NCBI GenBank assembly: GCA_011526365.1
Contig: WTIO01000051.1
Coordinates: 1-64,000, forward strand
Reading direction: 5' to 3'
DNA from: Flavobacteriales bacterium
Lineage (GTDB): Bacteria > Bacteroidota > Bacteroidia > Flavobacteriales > Flavobacteriaceae
DNA length: 64,000 bases
Below are positions 40,727 to 51,050 of the stretch, in pieces. The translations under genes were made by a program, and so were the position numbers. The notes beneath the pieces are model-generated. The model was not told where the DNA came from. It did not search any database and saw only the letters and a program-made list of their open reading frames with translations. The first letter of the stretch is position 1. Every line of letters begins with the position of its first letter.

Positions 40727-42714
40727 GTATGGACAAGCTACATAAAACCATTATGAACCGCACCTACTTTGTTGGGGTGGTGTTGGGTTTATTTGCTTTT
40801 GTGCTTATTGGAAAACTGGTGTACATACAAATTGTTCAGGGGGAGTATTATACCGAGTTAGCGGATCAACGTACCATTAAGAATGTTGTTCTTGAGCCTA
40901 GTAGAGGCAATATTTACGCTGCTGATGGAAGTATTTTGGCTACCTCAGTACCACGTTACGAATTACGATGGGATGCAAAAGTGCCCACCAATACTACTTA
41001 TGGAGAAAATAGGGAAGCATTGGCCAAAGGTTTAGCCAACTATTTTAATGAGGATGCTGCTGGTTGGCTGCAAAAGTTAGATCGTGCCCGAAAGCAAAAC
41101 AACCGCTATTTTTTGGTGGCAAAAGACTTGCCCTACAGTGCTTATTTAGAAATTAAAGCACTTCCGCTTTTCCGGCTTTCACCCTATCGCGGAGGGTTAA
41201 TTGTGGAGCAGCAAATTGTTCGGGAACATCCCCTTGGAAAAATTGCCGAACGCACTGTAGGCTATGAGCAGCAAGATGTTGACGGCACCTATTTCCGTGT
41301 GGGCTTAGAGGGTGCTTACAGTCAGTATTTGCGTGGAGAAGAAGGCCGCCGACTAAAACAAAAAATTGCCAATGGCCAATGGAAGCCCATCAATACTACA
41401 AATGAAAAAGAGCCTACCGAAGGTTACGATATCTATACCACCATTGATGTTAATATTCAAGACATAGCGCATAATGCCTTGTTGGCACAGTTGGAGCAGT
41501 TTGAAGCCGAACACGGAACTGTGGTGGTTATGGAAACTAAAACTGGAGCTGTGAAGGCTATTGCAAATTTGGGAAGAACTACAAAAGGAACGTATTACGA
41601 AAAATTAAATTACGCCATAGGCGAAGCCCATGAACCGGGTTCTACCTTTAAGTTAATCGGAATGATGGCTGCCCTGGAGGACAAAGTGATTACCGAAGAA
41701 GATATAATTGATACAGGTAATGGCGTACTGACTTTTTATGGCAAGTACAAAGTGCGCGACTCCAAACGTGGGGGATATGGAAAATTAAGCGCCGCCAAGG
41801 TGTTTGAGGTGTCTTCCAACACAGGTATGGTGAAGATTATCACAGACCACTACGGGAAGCAACCTAAAAAATTCATTGATCGCTTGTACAATATTGGATT
41901 AAATAAGCCTTTGGGTGTTGAAATCAAGGGGGAAGCACAACCTAAAATTCCCTATCCCACTGACAGTGATTGGGACGGGTTGGATTTGCCTTGGATGGCC
42001 TTTGGATACGGAGTTAGCGTCACACCTTTGCAAACCTTAAGTGTGTACAATGCTATTGCAAATAACGGGGTAATGGTGAAACCACAATTTATTCAGGCGG
42101 TTGGTAACCTTGGTGCTGCACCCCTTCGGGTGGTGCGCCCACAAGTATTAAATCCCTCTGTTTGCTCGCAGGCTACTGTTAAAAAGCTTCAGGGGATGAT
42201 GTTTAATGTGGTAGACAAAAAATGGGGAACAGCCAATAGGATTAAGGACCCCCACCTTACAATGGCCGGAAAAACTGGTACCTGCCAGGTGGAATATACC
42301 TCAGATGAAGTGCAGTATATCTCCAGTTTTGTAGGCTATTTCCCTGCGGAGCAACCCAAATATTCCTGTATTGTAGTTATTCATAAACCCAATAAAAAGA
42401 AGGGGTACTATGGTGCTACAGTGGCAGCGCCAGTATTTAAAAAAATCGCTAAAAAAATATTCAATGTTACGCCAGTAGAAGTTCCTGTGGCCAAAGAAAC
42501 ACTAGATGCTTTGGTGGATACCACTCCAAAAACTGTACAAATTCCTGAACAGCTTCCTGATTTTCGCGGCATGAATCTTAGAGATGCGCTTTTACTTCTT
42601 GAAAAGATGGGAATTGCGGTAAAGCTCCAGGGAACAGGAAAAATTACACGCCAATCGGTGCGCCCAGGCACAGCACTAAAAACTGTAGCAACCTTAACCT
42701 TAGAATTATCGTGA
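40723..42714 (+). CDS. ftsI: Penicillin-binding protein FtsI with C-terminal PASTA domain (663 aa)
   Basis: The septal transpeptidase. One N-terminal membrane helix (about 15-33), a pedestal dimerisation domain (LEPSRGNIYAADGSILATS), and the transpeptidase domain with EPGSTFKL (SxxK), SSNTGM (SxN) and AGKTGTCQ (KTG) all present. A single PASTA-like domain ends the protein (LPDFRGMNLRDALLLLEK). It overlaps murE by 4 bases. Confidence 0.95.
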   Translation: MSMDKLHKTIMNRTYFVGVVLGLFAFVLIGKLVYIQIVQGEYYTELADQRTIKNVVLEPSRGNIYAADGSILATSVPRYELRWDAKVPTNTTYGENREALAKGLANYFNEDAAGWLQKLDRARKQNNRYFLVAKDLPYSAYLEIKALPLFRLSPYRGGLIVEQQIVREHPLGKIAERTVGYEQQDVDGTYFRVGLEGAYSQYLRGEEGRRLKQKIANGQWKPINTTNEKEPTEGYDIYTTIDVNIQDIAHNALLAQLEQFEAEHGTVVVMETKTGAVKAIANLGRTTKGTYYEKLNYAIGEAHEPGSTFKLIGMMAALEDKVITEEDIIDTGNGVLTFYGKYKVRDSKRGGYGKLSAAKVFEVSSNTGMVKIITDHYGKQPKKFIDRLYNIGLNKPLGVEIKGEAQPKIPYPTDSDWDGLDLPWMAFGYGVSVTPLQTLSVYNAIANNGVMVKPQFIQAVGNLGAAPLRVVRPQVLNPSVCSQATVKKLQGMMFNVVDKKWGTANRIKDPHLTMAGKTGTCQVEYTSDEVQYISSFVGYFPAEQPKYSCIVVIHKPNKKKGYYGATVAAPVFKKIAKKIFNVTPVEVPVAKETLDALVDTTPKTVQIPEQLPDFRGMNLRDALLLLEKMGIAVKLQGTGKITRQSVRPGTALKTVATLTLELS

Positions 42715-44171
42715 AGTTATTGCAAGACCTCCTTTATCGTGTTCCGTTAGAAGCCACTGTTGGGTCGCTCAAAATTCCGGTCAATGCACTGGCGTTTGAT
42801 TCTAGAAAGGTGGAACAAGGCGGTGTGTTTATTGCGCTAAAGGGCACCTTGGTCAACGGCCATGATTTTCTTGATGCCGCCATCGCTAAAGGTGCTGTTG
42901 CTCTAGTTGTAGAGCAGCTTCCTACAACCCCAAATCCTAATGTAGTATGGGTGCAAACGTCTGATACCCACCAAGCATTGGGTTTAATGGCTGCAAATTA
43001 TTACGACAATCCAGCAGCACAATTACAGCTGGTGGGGGTAACAGGGACCAACGGAAAAACCAGTGTTGCAAGTTTGTTGTTTGCCCTTCTGAAAAAATGT
43101 GGTTATACAACAGGACTTATTTCCACCATTGCTATAGAATATGGAACGGTTCGGGAAACAAGTAGCCACACCACGCCGGACCCTCTAAGTTTAAACAAGC
43201 ATTTAAAAGCAATGCTGGCGGCAGGAGTAACCCATTGTTTTATGGAAGTGTCCTCCCACGGTATTGCTCAAGGGCGCATAGCAGGACTTCAATTTGCAGG
43301 GGGTATTTTCACCAACCTCACCCACGATCATTTGGATTACCACGGAAGTTTTTCCAACTATCGGGATGTGAAAAAGCAATTTTTTGATGCTTTGCCTAAA
43401 GCGAGTTTTGCCCTCACCAATAAGGATGATAAAAATGGACTTTTTATGCTGCAAAATACCGCAGCTAAAAAGCACACTTATGCTTTAAAAAACTATGCCG
43501 ATTTCAGCACCCAGATTTTGGAAAGTCAGTTTCAAGGCATGCTGCTTAAAATTCAAGATGCCGAAGTGTGGACGCCCTTGGTGGGAGGCTTTAATGCCTA
43601 CAATCTTTTGGCAGTGTATGCCTGCACCCAACTGTTAGGGCTCGAACATTTGGAAACCCTACAACAGCTCAGCACATTGACAACTATTGACGGTCGTTTT
43701 CAAACCTTTGAATCGCCCGAAAAGGTAATTGTAATTGTGGACTACGCGCATACGCCAGACGCACTTAAAAATGTATTGCAAACCATAAATGCCATTCGTA
43801 CCAAAAATGAAAACCTGATTACAGTAATTGGTTGTGGTGGGAATAGGGATGTGGAAAAACGCCCTTTGATGGGCAATATTGCAGTGCAGCTCAGTGATAA
43901 GGTAATTTTTACTTCTGACAACCCTAGGGACGAAAACCCCAGGGCGATAATTAAAGCTATGTTAGCGGGAGTGGCTCCGGAGGATCATAAAAAAACCTTA
44001 AAGGTCACCGACCGTAAGGAAGCCATTACTGTAGCGCATCATATGTCGAAACCACAAGATGTTATTTTGATTGCAGGAAAAGGCCACGAGGCCTATCAAT
44101 TAATAAAAGGGGAACGCATTCCTTTTGATGATTTTCAAATTGCTAAAACTATTTTTTCAAACAAGGCCTAG
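42711..44171 (+). CDS. murE: UDP-MurNAc-tripeptide synthetase MurE, DAP-adding type (486 aa)
   Basis: Adds the third residue of the stem peptide. GTG start in a GTGA overlap with ftsI. ATP loop [15 protein letters not shown] near 108, HTTPDPLSL near 150, and the specificity motif DNPRDENPR (near 403) matches the meso-diaminopimelate form. C-terminal GKGHEAYQ is present. The peptidoglycan is therefore expected to carry DAP. Confidence 0.96.
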   Translation: MKLLQDLLYRVPLEATVGSLKIPVNALAFDSRKVEQGGVFIALKGTLVNGHDFLDAAIAKGAVALVVEQLPTTPNPNVVWVQTSDTHQALGLMAANYYDNPAAQLQLVGVTGTNGKTSVASLLFALLKKCGYTTGLISTIAIEYGTVRETSSHTTPDPLSLNKHLKAMLAAGVTHCFMEVSSHGIAQGRIAGLQFAGGIFTNLTHDHLDYHGSFSNYRDVKKQFFDALPKASFALTNKDDKNGLFMLQNTAAKKHTYALKNYADFSTQILESQFQGMLLKIQDAEVWTPLVGGFNAYNLLAVYACTQLLGLEHLETLQQLSTLTTIDGRFQTFESPEKVIVIVDYAHTPDALKNVLQTINAIRTKNENLITVIGCGGNRDVEKRPLMGNIAVQLSDKVIFTSDNPRDENPRAIIKAMLAGVAPEDHKKTLKVTDRKEAITVAHHMSKPQDVILIAGKGHEAYQLIKGERIPFDDFQIAKTIFSNKA

Positions 44172-44173
44172 TT

Positions 44174-45397
44174 ATGTTATTTTCCATTGTTAAATATCTC
44201 AATACACTTTATGATTTTCCCGGGGCAGGCCTTGTGGAGTTCTTGAGTTTTAGAGCCATGTTTGCAGTAATTGTAGCCCTGTTATTTACTCTTGTTGTAG
44301 GTAAAAAAATTATCAATTACCTCCATCGAAAGCAAGTGGGAGAAACGGTTCGGGATTTAGGTTTAGACGGTCAAAAACAAAAAGAAGGGACGCCAACAAT
44401 GGGGGGGATAATCATCATCCTAGGCACCCTGTTGCCTGTTTTGCTGATTGCTAAACTAGACAACATTTATATCCTCATACTTCTGTTTACTACCCTGTGG
44501 ATGGGAGCCATTGGATTGCTAGATGACTACATTAAAATTTTTAGAAAAAACAAAGCCGGTTTACAGGGAAAATTTAAAATCATTGGACAGGTAATTTTAG
44601 GTGTTGTAGTTGGTGGTGCATTGTACTTGCACCCAAAGGTTACCGTTCGCAAAGAGCTCCCCGCTTCTGAAAAAGTAATTGAAGCCACCACAACACAGCG
44701 TTTTGGTCCGCAGGAAAAGGATTTAATAACCACCATACCTCTTTTAAAAGACAACACATTTAATTACAGTGATCTGCTCCCTCTAGAAGCTACTAAAGCC
44801 TTCAAGTGGGCATGGCTAATTTTTATTCCTGTGGTTATTTTTATAATCACTGCGGTGTCTAACGCAGCAAACCTTACCGATGGCATCGATGGTTTGGCAG
44901 CAGGAAGTTCGGCCATTATGGTGTTTGTTTTGGGGATTTTTGCATGGGTGTCGGGCAATGTCATTTTTGCCGACTACCTCAATATTATGTACATCCCAAA
45001 TGCTGGAGAAATTAGTGTTTTTATTGCCGCTTTTCTCGGGGCATTAATAGGCTTTTTATGGTACAACACCTATCCAGCATCGGTATTTATGGGCGATACA
45101 GGAAGCTTAACCATCGGGGCTTTAATTTCAGTTATCGCCCTAATGATTCGCAAAGAATTATTAATCCCTGTTTTATGTGGTATTTTCGTGTTGGAAAACC
45201 TATCGGTAGCCATACAGGTGGGGTATTTTAAGTTAACGCGAAAAAAATACGGGGAAGGCCGCCGTATTTTCCTGATGGCACCCATCCATCACCACTACCA
45301 AAAGAAAGGCTTTCACGAAAGTAAAATTGTTGCTCGTTTTTGGATTATAGGAATCCTATTGGCGGTCTTAAGTATTGTAACCCTTAAAATCAGATAA
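44174..45397 (+). CDS. mraY: Phospho-MurNAc-pentapeptide transferase MraY (407 aa)
   Basis: Membrane enzyme forming lipid I on undecaprenyl phosphate. About ten transmembrane segments. It has [11 protein letters not shown] near residue 73, the aspartate pair LLDDYIK near 115, [12 protein letters not shown] near 234, [13 protein letters not shown] near 306 and [12 protein letters not shown] near 370. At 407 residues it is longer than E. coli MraY because of an insert near 155-205, usual in Bacteroidota. Confidence 0.96.
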   Translation: MLFSIVKYLNTLYDFPGAGLVEFLSFRAMFAVIVALLFTLVVGKKIINYLHRKQVGETVRDLGLDGQKQKEGTPTMGGIIIILGTLLPVLLIAKLDNIYILILLFTTLWMGAIGLLDDYIKIFRKNKAGLQGKFKIIGQVILGVVVGGALYLHPKVTVRKELPASEKVIEATTTQRFGPQEKDLITTIPLLKDNTFNYSDLLPLEATKAFKWAWLIFIPVVIFIITAVSNAANLTDGIDGLAAGSSAIMVFVLGIFAWVSGNVIFADYLNIMYIPNAGEISVFIAAFLGALIGFLWYNTYPASVFMGDTGSLTIGALISVIALMIRKELLIPVLCGIFVLENLSVAIQVGYFKLTRKKYGEGRRIFLMAPIHHHYQKKGFHESKIVARFWIIGILLAVLSIVTLKIR

Positions 45398-46737
45398 TGC
45401 AAGAACAAGGTGTCATTTTGGGTGCAGGAATAAGCGGTATAGGGGCTGCCCTATTAGCCAAGCAGCAGGGGGTTTCGGTTTTTGTATCCGACGCATCACC
45501 TATTGCGTCCACCACAAAGGCCTTGTTAGATTCTCATCAAATTCATTGGGAAGAAGCGCAACACAGTTTTGAAAAAATGCGCCATGCCCACTGGGTGATG
45601 AAAAGTCCTGGAATTCCTAATAATGCGACTATAGTTAAGGCCTTTGAAGCCATCAACTGTCCAGTGATTTCTGAAATTGAATTGGCCACACGCTATACCA
45701 ATGCTACGATTATTGGAATAACCGGAAGCAACGGAAAAACGACCACCACCTTACTAACGCACCACATCCTTAAAAATGCTGGGCTAAATGTTGGAATAGC
45801 AGGAAATATTGGGACAAGCTTTGCCCAACAAGTAGCCGAAGAAAATCATGACATCTATGTGTTGGAAATCAGCAGTTTTCAGCTGGATCATATCCAACGT
45901 TTTGCTCCAGATATAGCCGTGATAACCAATATTACCCCCGATCATTTGGACCGTTACAATAATGATTTTTCTGCCTATGTAAAAGCAAAGCTAAAAATCA
46001 CCGAAAACCAACAACAAAACAATCTTCTGCTTTTTAACAGTGACGATCCTGTTTTAGAGCAAGCCATTCAAACCTGTTCTTCACGTGCTCAAAAGCATCC
46101 ATTTGGGATGGAATTGCAGAGCGCAGCGACCACAACAACAGTAGAAAACGATCAAATTAAAATAACGCGTAAAAACAACACTACGATGATACCAACTACT
46201 TCTTTCCCTTTAATGGGAAGACACAATTTACTGAACGCCCTGGCTGCAGCCACTATAGCTGATGTGCTAAACGTTCGTAAGGAGGTAATCCGTGAAAGTT
46301 TACAAACCTTTAAAGGAGTGCCACACCGCCTTGAAAAGGTGCTTACCATAGGCGGTGTGAATTACATCAACGACTCTAAGGCTACCAATGTAAATGCCAC
46401 CTACTATGCGTTGGAGTGCATGGAAGCCCGCACCGTTTGGATTGCAGGAGGGGTAGATAAGGGCAACCACTATGCCGATTTACTTCCACTAGTTCACGAA
46501 AAGGTAAAAGCCATAGTGTGCCTAGGAGTGGCCAACCAAAAGCTACTCGAGGAGTTTTCCAATGTAGTGGATATTATGATAGAAACAACCTCCATGGAAG
46601 AGGCTGTAAAAATTGCCAAAAAAATTGCCGACAGAAAAGAAAACGTACTGCTCTCACCAGCTTGTGCCAGCTTTGATTTATTTGACAATTATGAAGATCG
46701 TGGCAACCAATTTAAACAAGCAGTTAGAAACTTATAA
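45397..46737 (+). CDS. murD: UDP-N-acetylmuramoyl-L-alanine--D-glutamate ligase MurD (446 aa)
   Basis: Adds D-Glu to UDP-MurNAc-Ala. N-terminal GAGISGIGAALLAK, ATP loop GITGSNGKTTTTLL near 108, EISSFQLDHI near 152 and TPDHLDRY near 182, and NDSKATNVNAT near 325. Overlaps mraY by one base (TAATG) and abuts ftsW. Confidence 0.96.
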   Translation: MQEQGVILGAGISGIGAALLAKQQGVSVFVSDASPIASTTKALLDSHQIHWEEAQHSFEKMRHAHWVMKSPGIPNNATIVKAFEAINCPVISEIELATRYTNATIIGITGSNGKTTTTLLTHHILKNAGLNVGIAGNIGTSFAQQVAEENHDIYVLEISSFQLDHIQRFAPDIAVITNITPDHLDRYNNDFSAYVKAKLKITENQQQNNLLLFNSDDPVLEQAIQTCSSRAQKHPFGMELQSAATTTTVENDQIKITRKNNTTMIPTTSFPLMGRHNLLNALAAATIADVLNVRKEVIRESLQTFKGVPHRLEKVLTIGGVNYINDSKATNVNATYYALECMEARTVWIAGGVDKGNHYADLLPLVHEKVKAIVCLGVANQKLLEEFSNVVDIMIETTSMEEAVKIAKKIADRKENVLLSPACASFDLFDNYEDRGNQFKQAVRNL

Positions 46738-47943
46738 ATGAAAACAGTTTTAGCACTTTTTCGGGGGGACCGCGTGTTGTGGGGCATAATTGCCTTATTG
46801 GCTATTTTTTCCTTTTTGCCCGTGTATAGTTCAAGTACCAACTTGGCCTATGTTATTGGAAAGGGAACCCCCACGGGTTATTTGCTAAAGCATTTGTTCA
46901 TTATGATTTTTGGATTTGGCCTGTTGATAGCCATCCACAGGATTCCCTACCATTACTTTAAGGGGATTTCCATACTCATGCTTCCAGTAGCGGTACTACT
47001 GCTGCTCTACACCATCGCTCAAGGGACTACTATTGACGGTGCCAACGCCAGTAGGTGGATTAGAATTCCCTTTATTGGACTCAGTTTTCAAAGTTCCACA
47101 CTCGCATCATTAACCTTATTAACCTATATGGCCACCTTCCTTTCTAAGGGAAAAATTCAGGAGCTTTCCTTTGGGAAATCCTTTGTACAGTTATGGTTGC
47201 CAATTTTAACTGTAGTGCTTTTAATTTTCCCATCTAACCTATCAACTGCAGCACTTTTGTTTTTTATGTGTTGTACACTGATATACGTTAGCGGCTATCC
47301 CTTAAAATATTTATTTGGTATTATTGGTACAGGCCTGGTGCTGGCCACCTTGTTTATTTTATTTGCGAAGGCTTTTCCCGATGCGGTACCCAACAGAGTA
47401 GATACCTGGGTAAGTAGAATTGAAAATTTTTCCAAAGCCGATGCATCCGATGGGAATTATCAAATTGAACGCGCAAAAATTGCTGTAGCCACAGGCGGAC
47501 TGGTGGGTGTAGGAGCAGGAAAGAGTCGCATGAAAAATTTTCTACCACAAAGTTCTTCCGATTTCATTTATGCTATAATTGTTGAGGAATGGGGCGCAGT
47601 AGGTGGGGTAGCGTTAATCCTGCTGTACCTTATAATGTGGTTCCGTATAGTGGTGATAACACACAAAACCTCAAACCCCTTTGGAAAACTTTTGGTGATG
47701 GGTATTGGCACTCCTATAATTCTTCAAGCCTTTGTAAATATTGCTGTTGCCCTTCAAGTATTTCCAGTTACAGGGCAAACCTTACCGCTAATTAGTAGTG
47801 GAGGAACTTCGGCTTGGATGACCTGTATTGCACTGGGGATGATTTTGAGCGTCAGTAGAGCATTGGAAGAAAAAGACACAACAGCTAGTCCCACAGCAGT
47901 AGATCACAATAACCCTTTATCCGTATTAAGTGAAACCTTGTAA
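46738..47943 (+). CDS. ftsW: Septal peptidoglycan polymerase FtsW (401 aa)
   Basis: SEDS-family glycosyltransferase working with FtsI. About ten membrane segments. Family motifs GANASRWIRIPFIGLSFQSS near residue 100, WGAVGGVALILLYL near 285 and the C-terminal PVTGQTLPLISSGGTSAW. It overlaps murG by 14 bases. Confidence 0.95.
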   Translation: MKTVLALFRGDRVLWGIIALLAIFSFLPVYSSSTNLAYVIGKGTPTGYLLKHLFIMIFGFGLLIAIHRIPYHYFKGISILMLPVAVLLLLYTIAQGTTIDGANASRWIRIPFIGLSFQSSTLASLTLLTYMATFLSKGKIQELSFGKSFVQLWLPILTVVLLIFPSNLSTAALLFFMCCTLIYVSGYPLKYLFGIIGTGLVLATLFILFAKAFPDAVPNRVDTWVSRIENFSKADASDGNYQIERAKIAVATGGLVGVGAGKSRMKNFLPQSSSDFIYAIIVEEWGAVGGVALILLYLIMWFRIVVITHKTSNPFGKLLVMGIGTPIILQAFVNIAVALQVFPVTGQTLPLISSGGTSAWMTCIALGMILSVSRALEEKDTTASPTAVDHNNPLSVLSETL

Positions 47944-49021
47944 AATCATCATATCGGGAGGAGGAACCGGCGGGCACATATACCCTGCCTTAGCCATAGC
48001 TGAAGAGTTACAGCAGCACCACTGGGTAGGGGAGTTGTTGTTTGTAGGTGCTTTAGGACGGATGGAAATGGAATTAATTCCCAAAGCAGGTTTCCCCATT
48101 CGTGGGCTTTGGATAGACGGTATTCAACGCAAATTATCCCTACGCAATTTGGCGTTCCCATTTAAGTTGGTTTGGAGCTTACTGCAAGCCACATGGTTGC
48201 TGTTGCGTTTTCAGCCCAAAGTGGTGGTGGGTACAGGTGGCTTTGCGAGTGGCCCCTTAGTTTTTATTGCGAGTCTATTTAATATACCAACGCTTATACA
48301 AGAACAAAATTCTTATCCTGGAATTACCAACAAGCTACTTGGCAAGCGTGCAAAAAAAGTTGCTGTGGCTTATGACAATATGGACCGGTTTTTTCCAAAA
48401 GAAACAATTGTACGCACAGGGAACCCCATTAGAAATACCATCAACAGTAACGCGATTTCCTCTGCTAAGGCCAAGGCCTTTTTCAATCTCAATACAGAAC
48501 AAAAAACCCTAGTGGTATTGGGTGGAAGTCTGGGTGCTCAAACCATTAATGCTTTAATCGCTACACACTGCACCTATTTTCAGCAGCAAAATATACAGTT
48601 GCTATGGCAGTGTGGACGCCAATACTATGAACAGTATAAGTCATTAGAACATCCGCAGCGTAAAATTCTTCCCTATGTAGAAGCAATGGATCAGTTGTAT
48701 GCTGCGGCAGACCTCATCATTTCAAGAGCAGGGGCAGGAACCCTAGCCGAATTATGCATCGCTGCAAAGCCTTGTATATTAATTCCCTCGCCAAACGTGG
48801 CAGAAAATCATCAATGGCACAATGCCCAAGCCCTTGAACAACAAAACGCCGCCCTTTGTTTGGAAGAAAAAAATGCTGAAGCGCAGTTTAAAAGCATATT
48901 TGAGGGGCTATGGAACAACACGGAACAGCAACGCCTTATGCAACAGCAATTACAACAATTGGCTCGGCCTCAGGCAGCAAAAGCCGTTGTAGCAGAAATT
49001 AAAAGTATAGCAGGAGTATGA
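47930..49021 (+). CDS. murG: UDP-GlcNAc:lipid I GlcNAc transferase MurG (363 aa)
   Basis: Forms lipid II at the inner face of the membrane. GTG start within the end of ftsW (MKPCKIIISGGGTGGHIYPA). Glycine-rich GGGTGGH loop near 10, VVVGTGGFASGP near 99, VLGGSLGAQTIN near 193 and SRAGAGTLAEL near 264. Overlaps murC by 4 bases. Confidence 0.96.
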   Translation: MKPCKIIISGGGTGGHIYPALAIAEELQQHHWVGELLFVGALGRMEMELIPKAGFPIRGLWIDGIQRKLSLRNLAFPFKLVWSLLQATWLLLRFQPKVVVGTGGFASGPLVFIASLFNIPTLIQEQNSYPGITNKLLGKRAKKVAVAYDNMDRFFPKETIVRTGNPIRNTINSNAISSAKAKAFFNLNTEQKTLVVLGGSLGAQTINALIATHCTYFQQQNIQLLWQCGRQYYEQYKSLEHPQRKILPYVEAMDQLYAAADLIISRAGAGTLAELCIAAKPCILIPSPNVAENHQWHNAQALEQQNAALCLEEKNAEAQFKSIFEGLWNNTEQQRLMQQQLQQLARPQAAKAVVAEIKSIAGV

Positions 49022-50334
49022 AACACAAGCGGTACTACTTTATTGGCATTGGAGGTATCGGGATGTCGGCCCTAGCACAGCATCTTCACGCTGCAGGTTG
49101 TGACGTGTACGGTTATGATAAAACCCCTTCTCGTGTTACCGCCGATTTAGAAGACTTAGGTGTATCAATTGTCTTTGACCAAGCGGTAACAGCCATACCC
49201 ACAGCTTGCCTTAATACGGATACTCAGATCATCTATACTCCAGCAATTCCCGACAAACATCTTCAGCTGCACTACTTTAAAACCCACAATTTTAAACTGC
49301 AAAAACGCGCTGCCTTACTTGGCGATCTTACCAAAGCGTCAATAACCCTTGCCGTAGCGGGAACCCACGGGAAAACAACCACGTCAGCCATTTTAGCACA
49401 CCTTATGCATACTGCTGATTGCGCGTTTACCGCCTTCATCGGAGGGGTGATGAAAAAGCATCAGTCCAATTATCTCAACTTTGGTACCGACTACTGTGTG
49501 GTAGAGGCCGATGAATACGATCGTTCATTTTTACACCTATTTCCAAAATATGCCTGTGTAACCTCTATGGATGCCGATCATTTAGATATATATGAAACTA
49601 CTGAAAACATTCAGGATACGTATGCTCAATTTATAGCACAAGTTTCAGAAGCTGTAATAGCTCCAAAAGAATTAGGACTCGGCACTGTACATTATGCCGT
49701 ACAAGAGCAGGCCCATTTTAGTGCACACAATATTATTTGTACACCTACGGGATATAAGTTTACCCTTAAAACGCCCAAAGCCAGTTATTCTGATGTGCAT
49801 TTTCCAATGCTGGGCGCTCACAACATTAATAACGCCCTGGCAGCAGTGGCTTTAGCGTCACAAATTGGTATTCCAACCACTACTTTAGTGGCAGGACTAG
49901 CTTCCTTTAAGGGTATAGATAGACGCATGAATATTCATCATGTAGACGATAAAATCCTGGTGGATGATTACGCCCATCATCCCACCGAAATACAGGCGGT
50001 GTATTCTAGTTTAAAAACTCATTTTCCCAAGGCAAAATTAGGGGTGGTGTTCCAACCCCATTTATTTAGCAGAACGCGTGATTTTTGGAAGGATTTTACC
50101 ACCACCTTAGCCCAGTTTGACACTGTGGCCCTAATGGATATTTATCCTGCTCGTGAACTTCCACTTCCAGGAATTACTTCAGCTGCACTGCTTGACGCCC
50201 TGCCCCATGGGAACAAGCAAGTAATAACAGACAAAGCACTGAAAACGTACATTAAAAACTCAAGTACGGATGTAATTGCCCTCTTGGGTGCCGGAGACAT
50301 TGGCGTAACCATTAAAACTCTAATGAAATCATGA
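49018..50334 (+). CDS. murC: UDP-N-acetylmuramate--L-alanine ligase MurC (438 aa)
   Basis: Adds L-Ala to UDP-MurNAc, the first stem-peptide step. N-terminal IGIGGIGMSALAQHLH, ATP loop AVAGTHGKTTTSAIL near 115, VEADEYDRSFLHLFP near 162 and DDYAHHPTEIQAV near 320. ATGA overlaps on both sides. Distinct from mpl at 23151. Confidence 0.96.
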   Translation: MKHKRYYFIGIGGIGMSALAQHLHAAGCDVYGYDKTPSRVTADLEDLGVSIVFDQAVTAIPTACLNTDTQIIYTPAIPDKHLQLHYFKTHNFKLQKRAALLGDLTKASITLAVAGTHGKTTTSAILAHLMHTADCAFTAFIGGVMKKHQSNYLNFGTDYCVVEADEYDRSFLHLFPKYACVTSMDADHLDIYETTENIQDTYAQFIAQVSEAVIAPKELGLGTVHYAVQEQAHFSAHNIICTPTGYKFTLKTPKASYSDVHFPMLGAHNINNALAAVALASQIGIPTTTLVAGLASFKGIDRRMNIHHVDDKILVDDYAHHPTEIQAVYSSLKTHFPKAKLGVVFQPHLFSRTRDFWKDFTTTLAQFDTVALMDIYPARELPLPGITSAALLDALPHGNKQVITDKALKTYIKNSSTDVIALLGAGDIGVTIKTLMKS

Positions 50335-51047
50335 ACGGAAAAGGGTCTATAGTATTTTTTGGAGTAATGGCAGTAGTGCTAACAAGCCTTTTGGTTTTTA
50401 CCCAATGGCGCAGTCAAAACCAGCACTACAGCGCTTTTGAGTTGGAATTTTCTCCTGTTACTCCATTATTTCACAGTTCAGAAGAGGTTGAAAACTTGTT
50501 AAAACAAAATTGGGTGGCATTTCCACATGCGGTAAAAGATACCTTAGATTTGAATCGTGTGGAAGCGCGTATTGAAGCGTTGCCGGCCGTGGCCAATGCT
50601 GAGGTTTACGGTACACCAAAAGGATTTTTAGGAGTATACATTGAAGAACGAAAGCCTTACATACGAGTTCAAGGTTCCACTGCATTTTATGTGGATCGAA
50701 GCGGAACGCCCTTTCCTCTATCAAAAACACATACTGTTGATGTCCTCCTTTACATTGGCGACTTGCCTCCTACAGAAGCTCCCGAAGTGGTTGCGTTTGT
50801 GCAGCAACTTCAGCAACATGATTTTTGGAAAAAAGAACTTACAAGTTTTGAGAAAAACAATCAAAACTATACCCTTCAACTGCGGTCTTTCCCCTTTGAA
50901 GTGGAATTTGGAACAACCAACCAATGGCGTCAAAAAACAAAAAAATTAATTGCTTTTTGTGCATACTACAAACAACATAACCCGCAGCAACCCGTGGCAA
51001 AAATTAACCTTAGCTACGCCAACCGTGTTGTTGCATCAGCATTTTAA
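50331..51047 (+). CDS. ftsQ: Cell division protein FtsQ (238 aa)
   Basis: A bitopic membrane divisome protein. One N-terminal membrane helix (IVFFGVMAVVLTSLLVFT, residues 6-23), then a periplasmic region including LDLNRVEARIEALPAVANAE typical of the FtsQ POTRA-to-beta transition and VYIEERKPYIRVQ-like text (GVYIEERKPYIRVQG). Sequence conservation is low, so position between murC and ftsA supports the call. Confidence 0.88.
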   Translation: MNGKGSIVFFGVMAVVLTSLLVFTQWRSQNQHYSAFELEFSPVTPLFHSSEEVENLLKQNWVAFPHAVKDTLDLNRVEARIEALPAVANAEVYGTPKGFLGVYIEERKPYIRVQGSTAFYVDRSGTPFPLSKTHTVDVLLYIGDLPPTEAPEVVAFVQQLQQHDFWKKELTSFEKNNQNYTLQLRSFPFEVEFGTTNQWRQKTKKLIAFCAYYKQHNPQQPVAKINLSYANRVVASAF

Positions 51048-51050
51048 ACT